From: Gnomoniopsis sp. IMI 355080
Taxonomy: Eukaryota > Ascomycota > Sordariomycetes > Diaporthales > Gnomoniaceae
Assembly (NCBI GenBank): GCA_027946555.1
Contig: JAPEVC010000007.1
Span: 272,505 to 336,504 of the forward strand
Reading direction: 5' to 3'
Length of the DNA: 64,000 nt
Shown: one piece after another, positions 23,193 to 34,820 of the stretch
Position numbering within the stretch: the stretch's first letter is position 1
How the letters are laid out: the number at the start of each line of letters is the position of its first letter
Notes under the pieces: model-generated
What the model was told of the DNA's origin: nothing
The model's database searches: none
The model's input: the letters and a program-made list of their open reading frames with translations, nothing else
Translations under genes and position numbers: made by a program

Positions 23193-26100
23193 GTTCGGAA
23201 AAGGTGCGTGTCGAACGGAAACGAGTCACCAACCCTCATCTAGAAACAGCAGATTTTGATCCTCAAAGATCAGTCGGTGGTGGTTCCGCAGTCACCACCG
23301 ACATGGAAAGTCTTGAATCGAAGGGAAAAGACAGTTTCTGCAAGAGCGCATAGCAGAGGGAAGCCAGAGCATGAATCGAGACAGCGGGCCACACAATGAT
23401 GTTCTCGGGAGGGGAAAGGTACAGGTGCGAAGTGCGAACACTCGCATGCGTGTTCGGGCCAGAAAACGAGATAAGTGAACACCAGTTCAGCGGGATCCGG
23501 CGATAGGGCTGGGTCCTGATTTATTAAGGAGAATGCGTATGGTTCCAACGGGTACGGGCCGTCATATCTCTCTCTACTATGTAGGTTTGGATGAGTTGGG
23601 CGCAGGCGACAGGGGATGCAAAAAGACCCCACGACATGTGAAGAGGGCCAACAGGAGCCTCGTCACGGTACAGGGGGCTGCGACCTGTCGGGCGAATTGA
23701 GTTTCGAGATGTCGGCGGGCGCGGGAGGTGGGTACCCAGTGGGCCGGTGGGGTCCTGGGCGACAAGACACAATCAGACAGTCTGGGGGTGGGCCTGGTGG
23801 GAAGCAAGGTGGATTTCTGTTCCTGATCCCGGCGCAAGGCAATCCTGGGGACAATCGAAGACGCTGATAGGGGACAGGTATGGTTGGGTCAACTTGATAT
23901 GGTGAAGGGCAGCTGGGCAGCCTCTCGCTCGTCCCAGGGAAGAATATGCGAAGAAAAGCCACCACGCAGATGATAAGATGATACAATAGATAGAGGGAGA
24001 GATTGGGATTGGAAAAGGCTAATCGCAGCGTGACAGGGGCGCGCAAAATCTAATATGGCGCCATGTGGCAGTGTGAGTGTGTGCGTGCGCAAGAAAGGGT
24101 TCCTGTTGAGCCGCCACGCGCGCGGTCGATCTGAACTCTAATAATAATAAATGGAGGACAAGCTTCTTGGTGTACTGCACTTCTTTGTCCCGCCAGTCGC
24201 CTTACAGCACATCCCCATGTAGTGGCGGGAAGATAGAGCCTCCCGAGGTGGAAGTCTAAAGAAGTTGCGGGCGCATACCCACACCAACAAGTCAAGCCGG
24301 ACCCCAGAAATGAGAGCTTGCGTTTCTTGTCCCGGCGGTGCGTACAACAGCTGGAGATTTGCAAGTATAAGACCACAGCCACCACGCTTTCTCGATGCGT
24401 GAGCAGTGTAACCATTTACCCTCGGTGGGTGCCGAGATAAGGGGAAATGGGCCGAGCTGACGGGATCGAACTCGCTGCTAGATGTGCGGGAATAGTTGAG
24501 CTGGGCTTTTAGGGGCAAATGACAACAACTTAGACTTTTTTCTTGCAACGCCTTGATAGCCGTCATGATTAGCGTTCCAATGCCACGACCAATGGGTGTT
24601 GATCCCTCGCCCTAGCAGGAGGATTCCGGTACCTGATCACTCATGATACAAAGTATGATATTTTCTGGTATGCTTTCTTCCTTGGCGGTGAGCATATTGA
24701 CCATTCGCAGATTCTGATAACGATACGCACCCAAGCTTGGTTGAGGGCGAGGTTTGCTCCCCAAGCCTGTTCTTTATCTCACCGCGCCCATTCACAGTTT
24801 CAGCTCTGCCGATAAAGCTGCCCACCTTAAAATACAGATGGGCGGTGGGCGAGTCAAATTTCGAAGCCTCTAATCACGTCAAATGTCATCATCAGATACC
24901 GCCCTGGGCTCTGCGGTATGGGTGAGTGGATGGATGAATGGATGGCTACCCAGGCTGCCAGGTAGTGTCTGCCCTGCCTCACGGCCCGGGACTCGTCCCA
25001 TGTTTCGGCAGGCCAGTCAACCAAGTTTTTGCTTTGTTGTTCTTTGCTTTTTCTTCTTCTTCAAAACTTCTCTTTTCTACGGTTCTAGCTGACTCGATTT
25101 TTTTTTCTCCCTCATATAGTAATGTAATTATACAAGATTGTAGTCATTGTACGGCAGGCATCTCGTTCCGCGGCTTCATCTGACTGTGCCCCGGTTACGT
25201 CTCGACCTTGACATTGACCTTCAACAACTTGAGTCTGGCCCTTTGCAGGTCGCACTGACTTTACAGCGAGGTAGGGGTTTCGTGGGTCAGGTTGTGCTGC
25301 ATCGGGACAGCGGGAGCGGCATAATTCGCATGGCTGATGCGTGGTGGGGGTGGGGGCAGAGATAAGACAGGCTCGCCAACAACCCTACGCCGACGCTGAC
25401 GACCGCAATGACTCTCCTTGCCTAATGTCCCCCGGTGCGGTGAGGCTCTTCTGCTCACCTTGTCGCCACGCCAAATTTAGCTTTTTGTTGACAGGCGGGA
25501 ACCCAAGGCACCGTGACGAGTCGCAACTCGACTCCGACAGCTGGTTGGTGTCCTGAGGCCAGAGCAGAGATATGGCAGCCAAGACTCAACGCCACGGCTA
25601 CACAAGAACACTTCCCCGTCCCTTGTTCATCATGTACCGACCCCCACGATTTTGCCCGCACAATGACAGATCCTGGAGGTCTTGAATCCTTTTGCGGGCT
25701 TCCAGACCTCCCATTCTTCCTCCTGCCGACGTTTACTTTGGACAAAAAGACCAGGTAACAGAGGCGAAGGTACTTTGGTACACACGTACTGCGGGTCGAT
25801 CTCGGCCTAACGTCCCATCTTTCCACTTTCCCTGGACTGCTGCAGCGTGGTAGATGTACTCATCGCTTGCCTATCCAGGCCAAGAGTGGCATCATCTGCT
25901 TCAGTGGCTTGTGCCTACCGTGTTAGCCGAGACCACGACCCTTACCACACAGTCAGTAATACATTCCTGGACGGTTCAACGACACCCTCCTACTACAGAA
26001 TGCAACTCCCTAGCTGCACGATACCGGCGGTAGCCAGCTGCAGTTTAGCCGAGCGCTGCTCAACGGCAATTCCGGTCGTCACATCTCGCCTTCTTGTAGA

Positions 26101-27577
26101 CGTATCAGCGATCAGTCAACATAGGGTTGATCCCCTGCTGCTTGTGCAAGCGAACTAGGTCCTCACGCCCTCGTCTGCATGCTGTGCGCGTCAGAGCCGT
26201 CCTGCACCCGCAGACCGGCATAGGACGATATTCTCACGTTCTTGCTCTCAGGACCCAACGAGATGAGCATGACGGGTAGGATCAAAGCCTCTCAGCAGCA
26301 CACAGACCTTTTCCCGGGGCCCCGGTGTCACGAAAGCTGTAGTGCTTATGATAGGGCGATAACACTGCATGGGAGACATGCAGATGTCGCTTGGTACTTG
26401 TCAAAAGTCAGGCATTCTCGCCAATGTCGAGACCAGTATCTATCGCATTTGCGCCCCTGGTCCGTGACTCTCTATTGCTTTATCGTTCTGGCAGCGGTAA
26501 TTAGAATTTTTACCCGCGAGGCTTGGCCCAGAGACTAGACAAATCGAGATCGTTGCAGCTTGCCATATCATGCATGCCGAGGCGCCCTACGAAAGGTAGT
26601 CCAGAACTTACCTTGCGCAGTTGGATTGCAGTGCATCGCAAGTGTCGACAGGCGCTCTGTTGAAACGAATGGGCTGCTTCAACATCGATAAAGAGCGAAT
26701 GCTTCACACCATTTCATCTAGAAAGATGGGGGCCGGCACTTTTACCTAATGACGATCCACTACCCCGTGGGTTGAAGGACAGGTAGGGGTCCATCGTCCA
26801 GGGATCCAGTGCCCGGCACGAGCCTTGACGTCTTGGACGTTAATAAACAAGGTTAGGGACCCCCACTGTCGGGATGCCACCGGGATGGGAAAAGATTCCC
26901 GAAGTCGTGTCGCGAGACCTTTTTGGGGGAGCCGCTGGCGTCGAGTCTCGTCCATGTGCCATCCACTTTTGTTTTTGTTTTTTTGTTTTCTTTTCTCTTG
27001 CCACGCAATGCTGAGTACTGACCGGCGGTCGTGCTTGCATGGGAATTACTGGCCGAGACGATTTCGCCGAGGCAACTTTCACTGTCAAATGACAACCTGG
27101 AAGTCACATGTTCTCAGCGGCTTACCTGAGAGTCGTTGTCGATCTGAGAACTGGTAAACATTTGTGTCTTTTCTTTTTCTTTAGTCCGCACCGACCAACG
27201 AGTATCCTATCGTTTGAGTGTCTGCCTAGGTGCTATGAGGACGATCAGATTCTTGAATCGCACGTTCTTTTGCAATACCACCTCTAGAAGACTGCTCCAA
27301 AGTTGATTGGCTCTGGCGCGTTCACTTTGTGCAGGTATGGAGCCTATCAGTTGCTGGCGGCTAGCCGCCGTCTGCACCAACCGCCCCGCACAGGTGTCAA
27401 CAACAAGGAGGCTGGTTTTGACGCGGATGTGTCTGATTCTTCTGGCATTGATCTGTTGTTTTCATAGTCGTTTCAACTGTCACTGTGCTTGGTGAGGTTA
27501 GCACTGCCTAACTATTTATCTATCTACTTGTTTCTCAGCGCGACAGGTAGTCCTGTTGACGATTGCTGCCCGGAACA
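23193..27577. other. 4.4-kb gene-poor stretch between divergent genes
   Basis: Upstream of both the minus-strand coiled-coil gene and the plus-strand helical gene. Open frames of up to 142 codons occur but none has motifs or convincing splice partners. A GGAT-type microsatellite-like stretch is at about 24923-24946, and T-rich tracts lie at about 25050-25110. No tRNA or transposon is recognised. Confidence 0.45.
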
Positions 27578-28656
27578 ATGGGCCTCGCAGAGAATGTCTC
27601 GGCGTTGCTTGAGGCATACGATAACTGCGTATCGCTTCTCAAGGCTTTCAAGAAGCAGAAGAAGCAGCAAGATGTCGGCCGTAGGGCCTCTAGAGCAGAT
27701 GAAAAGCAGGCCTCGTTGAGGCACTCGCTAAAGTCTGACCGGAAGAAAGTCGAGCGAGCGTATTCCTCGCGGGTAGCTGAGGCCGGAAACCTCTTTGAGA
27801 AGGGCGACAGTAAGGAGCCACTCGTCGTTGTCTCTTTCAGTATGATCCAGTGACTGAACCAATCATTTCAGCAAAATCGCGGTCCGCTCTGACCAGAGTA
27901 TTGAAGAGGATCAACGCTGTGATCGCTGGGCTTATCCGCGTAGCGTACAAGGACTCTTGCCAGGCCATGGACTATCACTCGTTGATGTCCCTTTCCAATT
28001 CTTCCCGTTTGCAGGCAATAAAGGCCTTTGACCAATTATCTCATCGGCTGCACAGCAAGTCGTCGCACAGCTCCGTTGTTTCAACGGCTACATCAAAATC
28101 ATCCAAGTCTTCGAAGTCCTCGAGAACCTCCAAATCTTCAAGGAGTAGGGCCTCGACCTCGACCGCGTCAAGTAAGGGGACAGCACAGAACAAGCCGACC
28201 AGGGTGTCCAAAGCACAGCCTCACTTTCATCCTCCTGCAAACCAAACGTTACCGTCGCCTCCAAGGTACAACATCCGCCGCAAAGCTCTCCCCCACGAGG
28301 CCAGCAGGACACCACCTCCCAGTAACGACGTACGCCGCAAAGCTCTTCCACCACTACCTGCGACAACTATTCAAACGCCCCTTTTGGACTCGATGGAGTA
28401 CAGCCGAAGACTCGAACAAGACCTTGACCTCAGCTTGCGGCGCCGGCCGAGTATGATGGACCGCTTTTCGCTCTTGACCATGGAATCTGGCAGTACCAAG
28501 CTAGGTGAGATACCGGAGCGGAACTGGCATCGCGGATACGATAATTGGGATGGCCATGGGGATGAATACAGTGCCCCGATCGTGTACCCCTTGAGACCTT
28601 ACCAGCCTGTGGCGAAGGAAAGACGGTTTCTAGGTCTATTTAGGAGGGGAACTTGA
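27578..28656 (+). CDS. uncharacterised small helical, serine-rich fungal protein
   Basis: Exons 27578-27809 and 27872-28656, one 62-nt GT..AG intron, 338 aa. The start is the ATG of MGLAENVSALLEAYD. The join reads FEKGDTKSRSALTRVL and keeps phase. Residues 1-150 are predicted mainly helical (LEAYDNCVSLLKAFKKQKK, then VLKRINAVIAGLIRVAYKDS), resembling fungal N-terminal helical domains of unknown role. Residues about 165-205 are a Ser/Lys/Arg tract (SKSSKSSRTSKSSRSRAS). The C-terminal part is Pro-rich with two similar units, NIRRKALPHEASRTPPPSND and VRRKALPPLP, and ends in a short aromatic/basic motif RRFLGLFRRGT. No function is assigned. It converges on the permease gene with about 217 bp between stop codons. 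Confidence 0.75.
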
Positions 28657-28873
28657 TCGTGGAGCGAGATTTGCCGTGGAGGTTAGGGGAGATTGACAGA
28701 CATTTAGCTCTCCATGTGGATGATTGTCTTTTAGATCTATGGGAGGGTTTGGGGCACATTTCCACTTTATTGCAAATTGAGATGTATTTCCATTCAATTA
28801 TCCGGCTTAGCTATGTGCTTTGCAGAAGATCGATCATGATATTTATACATCCCCGTACCCAAGACAGGCTTGC

Positions 28874-31157
28874 TCAAATTGCCAACCTACTCAGTCTCTC
28901 CAAGAACGAACTGCCACCCTCCTTCCGTCTGTGGCGTGCTTTTATCTTATACCTACCAGTTTCAATATCGATTTCTTCAATTTTGACCCACTTCGTCTTG
29001 CAGGTGAGCTTGAAAGCAAGGTAGAACAAAAAGACGACTGGTACGGTAAGAAGGCTAGAGAAGAAGTGTTCCACCCTGGCTCCAAGGTCCTGCGTGGCAT
29101 CAATCGGGTCAATAGCCACCCATACTTGCACCGCCACAATCAGCCCAAGACCAACAAGAGCCAACCAAGAACCAGCGACGCCAACAGGCGATCGATAGAC
29201 GAGCTCGTCTAACGAATGCCCTTTCAGCTTCCAAGCCTGGCGGAATCTGATATGAGCTAGGCAGATACTCGCCCATGACATGATACTGCTAAGACCACTC
29301 AAAGATGTGAGCCAGTCCAGAATCGTATCTGTCGCCACCCCCGTTCCCATATAAGAAAGGAGCCCAACCAAGGTTGCCAGACACACCGCGGCGATTGGCC
29401 GGCCCTGGCGGTCGATGTAACGGAGAGCGTTGGGTGCTTGCCCTTGCTCAGCCAGCGCCGCCAGGACGCGAGAGCTGGCAAAGAAGGAGGCATTTGCCAC
29501 CGAGAGCACGGAGACGAGGATGACAACATTCATCACAGAGTCTAATCCGTGCAGACCCGCATCTTGAATTGCGATGATGAAGGGAGAAGTTGAGGGGTCG
29601 CTCGAGTCTCCGATGAGACGGTCATCGTCATATCTTACAATCAAGCCCACAATGAGAACGGACACGACATAGAACTGTGCAGGAAAGCCTGATCAGTTCC
29701 CTCTTCACAGCAGATACAAAATGGTGGCCGAGCCAAAGTTTGCAAGGAAGCCATCTTACCGTAGCAATTCGCCAAAATACTTGCTTCACTGCACGAGGAA
29801 TATTCTTCGTGGGGTTCATAGTCTCTGCGGCAGAAAGTCCAACAAGCTCAGTTCCTACCCTTTTTTTGTCAACATCACACATCAAATCACACTTTGCTCA
29901 GTATCGGACGGTATGGGCACAACTTGCCTGCGAACGAGAACGCAGATGAGACCAATACACTGCACTGCAAAAAGGACGTCAGTTTCTCGATCACTTCCGA
30001 TGAGATGGTCATTATGGGAAATGGAGTCAACAGTCTACTTACAAATCCCTTGAATCCGTTGTTGAAGGCTCCTGGATCAGTCCAAAGTGAAACCCCGATA
30101 TAGCCTGAGGTTTGGTTTCCAATACAGTTGATGATGATTCCCAGTAATCTGCATCATCAGTTCTCTCCCCAGAAACTGGACGTTTATACAATACTTACAT
30201 AAAACCAAAGACTGCTGCGGCTTTGACGAGAGACGCACCAAATTCGGACTCACCGTATGTGCGTACGCCACATAGATTGATCCCAAGGATTGCCTGTGCA
30301 CTATCAGCATTGCAGCTGGAAGTCAGAGACTAGCTTCTGACTTACTATCAAGAAGATAGTAACGGATGCAGCCTCGGGAATCTCAAAAGAGCCATTCTTT
30401 TCCCAGAATTGAAGAATCTTCAGGCCTGCAGTGACTTCCAAAGGCAGCACTACTAGCCAATTCATTGCGTAGCTGACACCAACGGTCAGTAAAATAATAA
30501 CAAAATCCCATGAAATTATGACTTACTTCCAGCCCATTGCAAAGCCCCAAGCTGGGTCGATGAACCTCGTGCTAAACGTCGCAAATGACCCTGAGACCGG
30601 ATACAGAGTGGCCTGCGAAGAAACACACGTCAGATGAGGAAGTTTGATACCAGTACATCTGAATCTCACCAGTTCTCCTATCGCATGCACAGTAGAGTAC
30701 AAAACTGTGGGACTTGTCAGTCTAAGACCAGCTCGTCGCCTGAGAATGAGAACTCACTAGCTCCGACCATAACATAAGCCATCAAGGCTGAAGCTGGGCC
30801 TCCTTGCGCCAGTACGGTTCCTGTGCCAATCCATAGCCCGGTACCTACCATATGATGGGTCAGATGGCGGTCTTGACAAAATAGCCCAGTTCCAGTTCTA
30901 ATCTCATCCGCCAGATACTTACCTATCGAGCCCCCGATGGCAATCATTTGTAAGTGTCGCCCTTTGAGTTGCCTGACCAACGCCGTATTGGCTGTTTGAA
31001 AAGCTGCGCGACGTACGTTGTATCCAACTTGTTCAGAAGCCGTTTCGGATAGAACCTCATCATTTTGTACTTTTGTGAAACTTCTAAGCCATGTCGAGAT
31101 CGTGCCAGTCTTTGCTGCATGGGAAGAGGCTAGAGGGCCCCCCTGATATGTGAGCAT
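28874..31157 (-). CDS. amino-acid permease, yeast amino-acid transporter (YAT) type, 10 exons
   Basis: Exons on the minus strand: 31157-30923, 30844-30758, 30704-30670, 30612-30527, 30472-30346, 30293-30199, 30148-30043, 29964-29928, 29854-29760 and 29674-28874. Together they encode 567 aa with phase kept at every join. The start MLTYQGGPLASS precedes the first conserved block: LKGRHLQMIAIGGSIG joins TGLWIGTGTVLAQGGPA. Further family blocks are TLYPVSGSFATFSTRFIDP, TYGESEFGASLVKAAAVFGF and SFAGTELVGLSAAET. The hydrophobic pattern fits 12 membrane helices. YAT proteins import amino acids with protons across the plasma membrane; the substrate here is not readable. Exons 3 (35 nt) and 8 (37 nt) are very short, and the intron after exon 8 has a GC donor. 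Three GATA words lie upstream, fitting nitrogen control. Confidence 0.9.
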
Positions 31158-32482
31158 ATTGATTCCGAGTGTGAGTCCACATACGTGCTCGTAACAAGAA
31201 GTTGGGTTGTGGTTGAAACCTTTCGTACTGTATATATGATTGTGGCACGCGTCCCAAGTTAATAAAGGTTGGATGTACACATCGGCCCAAGCGAGACGGG
31301 GCCAAGCCGACTCGGCCGACTAGGAGTTCGTGCAATAAGTCGTTGCGTCAGGTCTTCGTGACTGACTCGTTTATCACCATGGGTGGATACAAATGAAATT
31401 TGGCAGCCATTAGAGCGCGGACCGTCGGGGATCCTCTCTCTACACAACTAGATAACGCCACACACATGCGCTGCTCTCGAAACAAATCCAGCAGTCTGCG
31501 TCCGTGAGGCTATGCTCGTGTTGTAAGAGAGGCCTTTGCGGGACCACACATAGAATATAGTTAACGATTGTGAGGTTGGTAAATGGCAACATCGATGCTC
31601 TAGACCCTGTATCAACTGCCCATGCTTATCTTGCCGGGAAGCTTACTTACCGCGGCCCATTCTCAAACGTGCATGGCCGTCGAAGCGTTTTCTCAGAAGG
31701 GAACTGTGGCAAGTCATTTTGTGTGGCCCAGAGTTGTGGTCGAAAAGCAGTAACGGTTGGGTACACAGCAAAATGGCACCAAGGATTCAGCCACCTATCG
31801 AAAGATACCCAGGTATTCAGTTGAACGGCAGGCTGTGTGAGCACAAATGTTGAGAGAGAACGGCTGATTTAACTGAAGATGAACGAGCAGAAGTATAAGA
31901 CTGTGCAAAGTCACTCTGTTATAATGTACATTTCATAGCATCTGGCAAGATCGTGTCTACTATGTAGGTAGGTACACTACTGTGCGGTGTGAAAGCATTG
32001 TATGTTCTCGATAAACTGACGCTTGCGACAGTCAAGCATTTACATGCTGTTTCCAAAGCTACTGAGATCGGCTTGGGAAGATCTTGGAATGAATCAATAG
32101 CACCCAAGGTGTCTACTATGAAGACGATAGTGCTTAATTGCAAGTACTGCTAATACAGGCTGGCTTGGGTGCAGGCCTATTTTCTGACAAAGCCGAACCC
32201 GGTAGGGCCCCACAAAACTTCAACGACATTCGAGCTTCCCATCCATGAGCAAAGCCCCTCCAACATTACGTCTCCAGACAGATAGCTTGTTGCGACTCAA
32301 CGCACGTTGGTAATTCCTTGGGCCAAAGGTCGATACCAGCCTCACAGACAAACGAACAACTTCAATATTCCTCTAGAGCTGCCATATTCAACCACAGACC
32401 ATGCGCACACGACACTGAGGCCACCTCAACCGACACCAGCAACCTTTCCCTCCCACTTCCGTACCCAAAATCCACGCCCACT
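31158..32482. other. bidirectional intergenic region between permease and SRP72
   Basis: No gene is seen in this 1.3 kb between divergent starts. An AGGTAGGTAC word is at about 31965-31974. The direct repeat CGGCCGACT is at about 31303-31321. GATA words on the permease side are listed separately. Confidence 0.5.
31371..31631. promoter_or_regulatory. GATA-factor words upstream of the permease
   Basis: TTATCA at 31371-31376, AGATAA at 31450-31455 and CTTATCT at 31625-31631 match HGATAR on one strand or the other. They sit 215-475 bp upstream of the permease start codon. Fungal amino-acid permeases are commonly under nitrogen GATA factors (AreA/NIT2 type). The words are visible; the regulation is inferred. 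Confidence 0.35.
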
Positions 32483-34555
32483 ATGGCGTCTGCGCTTACC
32501 TCCCTCCTGGCACGCACCAGCATAGACGATCACGAAGAAGCCCTTTCGACCGCCGATGCGGCCCTCAAAGCCACCCCAAACCACCTCCCCGCGCAACACA
32601 CCAAGGTCATCGCGCTGCTTCGCCTCGAGCGCTACGACGACGCCCTACGCGTGATCGCCTCCGGCGGCGACGACCTTGAGGCTAGCTGCGTCCTTGGCAA
32701 AGTCTACGCGCTTTACAAGACAGGTGCATTGGACGAGGCCTCTGCGCAATTGAAAAAGTATGAGGACGCCCTCGGCTCGGACAGGGCGCTGAGGCATGTC
32801 GCGGCGCAGGTCGCGTACCGTGTGGAAAGGTTCGATGAAGCTGTCGAGTTGTTGAACAGCTTGCTGGACGATCAGCAAGGCGGCAATTTGGGCGAGGACA
32901 CTGACCTGAAAATCAACCTTCTCGCGGCGTATGCCCAGCTGGAGTGGCAGGGTCGGGGTGATTTGGTGCCCGAAAAGGGCAAGAAGCCTGGCCGAGAAGA
33001 TTTGGAGGCTTTTGAGACGGCATATAACGCGGGGTGTGGGTCGCTAGCCCGGGGCGACCTGGCGAAAGCGTCTATACTACTTAAGAGGGCTGCAGATCTG
33101 TGTGATGCCGCGGAGGACTTGAGTGAAGAGGACAAGAAGATGGAGATGCTACCAATTATTCTGCAGCAGGCTTATGTCCTTGCGCTAATGGGAAAGAAAG
33201 AGGAGGCCGCTTCGCTGCAGAAAGGTGTCGAGGGCTACGAGTAAGTCTATGGCTTCACACTTGTCGCGCTGTACACATACTGACAATGTCACAGAAATTC
33301 TGACGAGTCCATCGATGCCGCTGGCAAGTGGAACTCGCTCATCTCAAAGTCGCTCACCAATCCTTTCATGATACAAAGACTTTCAGAGCTGGTACCGGAA
33401 GCAGCAAACGGGAATTCCAAGTTCTTCAAGCACCAAGCAGTTGGCGTGCTGCGCAATAAGGCTGCCATCGACTTGCAGTGCTACAAGAGGCGTGCCGTCA
33501 AGAACCATACCGCTCACCTCATCAAGGAGAATCCAAAACCTTCGACGGACCTAGACAAGGTTACTTTGGGCTACCTCAACGCTGCGGCCAAGGCAAGATC
33601 TCAAGTAGACAACGAGGCTTTGGCCAAGATCCTCGAGACTTTAGAGAAACGGCCGTATGATGTGGGTTTGCTCCTGACGGTCATTCATTTCTATGTGCAG
33701 GCCAAAAAGTACGATAGTGCTATCGATGTTCTTCACAAGTTCTTTAGGTATATCGAGGGAATTGGTGAACCTGATTACGAGGACGTCAGATACGCCCCGG
33801 GTCTGGTCGCCCTAGCCGTGGCACTCTACCGGACCCAATATCGGAAGAGGGACATTCGTGCTGAGCTCGGCAGAGCAGCAGCATACTGGCAGAGCATACC
33901 AAAGAACTCATCAACAACCCTCCTGCGCGAAGCTGGCGTGGAACTCCTCCACTCTTCAAAACCATCCGATCTGTCTACTGCAGGCGCCGCCTTCGAGCGC
34001 CTCGTCTCACAAGATCCTGATGATAAGATCGCAAATGCCGGTCTGATCGCATCTTTCGCGACAACAGACTACGCCAAGATCGAACCCCATCTTTCATCCC
34101 TCGACTCGATAGAGAAGCTCACTGCCGGCATCGACGTCTCGACTCTCCTTGGTGCAGGCGTGCCGGCCTTCCCAGCTCCCACAACCCCATCACCTGCCAA
34201 GAAGAAGCGCAAAGCAGACGACAGCGAAACACCCGCAGCAGACGGGACCACCACCAAGCCGACCGTCAATCAGCCTTCCAGCTCCGAAAAGAAGAAAAAG
34301 AAGAAGCCTCGCTTGGGCAAGAACTACGACGCGAATGTCAAGCCCGATCCCGAGCGATGGCTACCTGTACGCGACAGGAGCAACTACCGGCCCAAGGGCA
34401 AGAAGGGGAAGAAGAAGGTTGCTGAGTCGACACAGGGCGGATTCTCGGCCAACGATAGTGAGACACTGAGTCTCGCGGGTGGCGCAGGCCAGATCAAGGT
34501 CGAGAAGGCGCCACAGAGCGGCGGTGGAGGGAAAAAGAAAAAGGGGCGGAAATAG
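32483..34555 (+). CDS. srp72: signal recognition particle subunit SRP72
   Basis: Exons 32483-33240 and 33295-34555, one 54-nt GT..AG intron, 672 aa. The start is the ATG of MASALTSLLARTS; an in-frame upstream extension has no ATG and belongs to the leader. Residues about 15-460 are TPR-like helical pairs (ALSTADAALKATPNHLPAQH, RLERYDDALRVIASG and others). The C-terminal 120 residues are Lys-rich and hold the SRP72 RNA-binding signature DPERWLPVRDRSNYRPKGKK. SRP72 binds 7S RNA with SRP68 and is needed for co-translational targeting to the ER. The C-terminal KKKKGRK tail is typical. Identification is secure. It converges on the phosphatase-like gene with 265 bp between stop codons. Confidence 0.95.
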
Positions 34556-34820
34556 GGTGATCCAAAAAGCCGTTGGGTGTGATACGACTGTCTACTGCTT
34601 ATGTTCGCGGATCGCATTGGCGCCATGGCGTCCGGCCTACAATGCATAAGGCGATGCAGCTCGCTGCTGGCTTTGTAGAAGGACAACGAAATGGTTCATA
34701 GCAATATGACATATCATGAGCAGGTAGTGATACAAAAAATATGTCGTTCACCAAGATGTGGTCTCCTCTTTTACCTGTCAATTTCGGTCTATCATCTTCC
34801 CGAGCTTCGTGTTATCAATG

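Noticed and set aside
24455..24500. reverse-strand GAGTTCGATCCC resembling a tRNA T-loop
   Set aside because: The flanking stem bases do not pair and no acceptor partner exists upstream.
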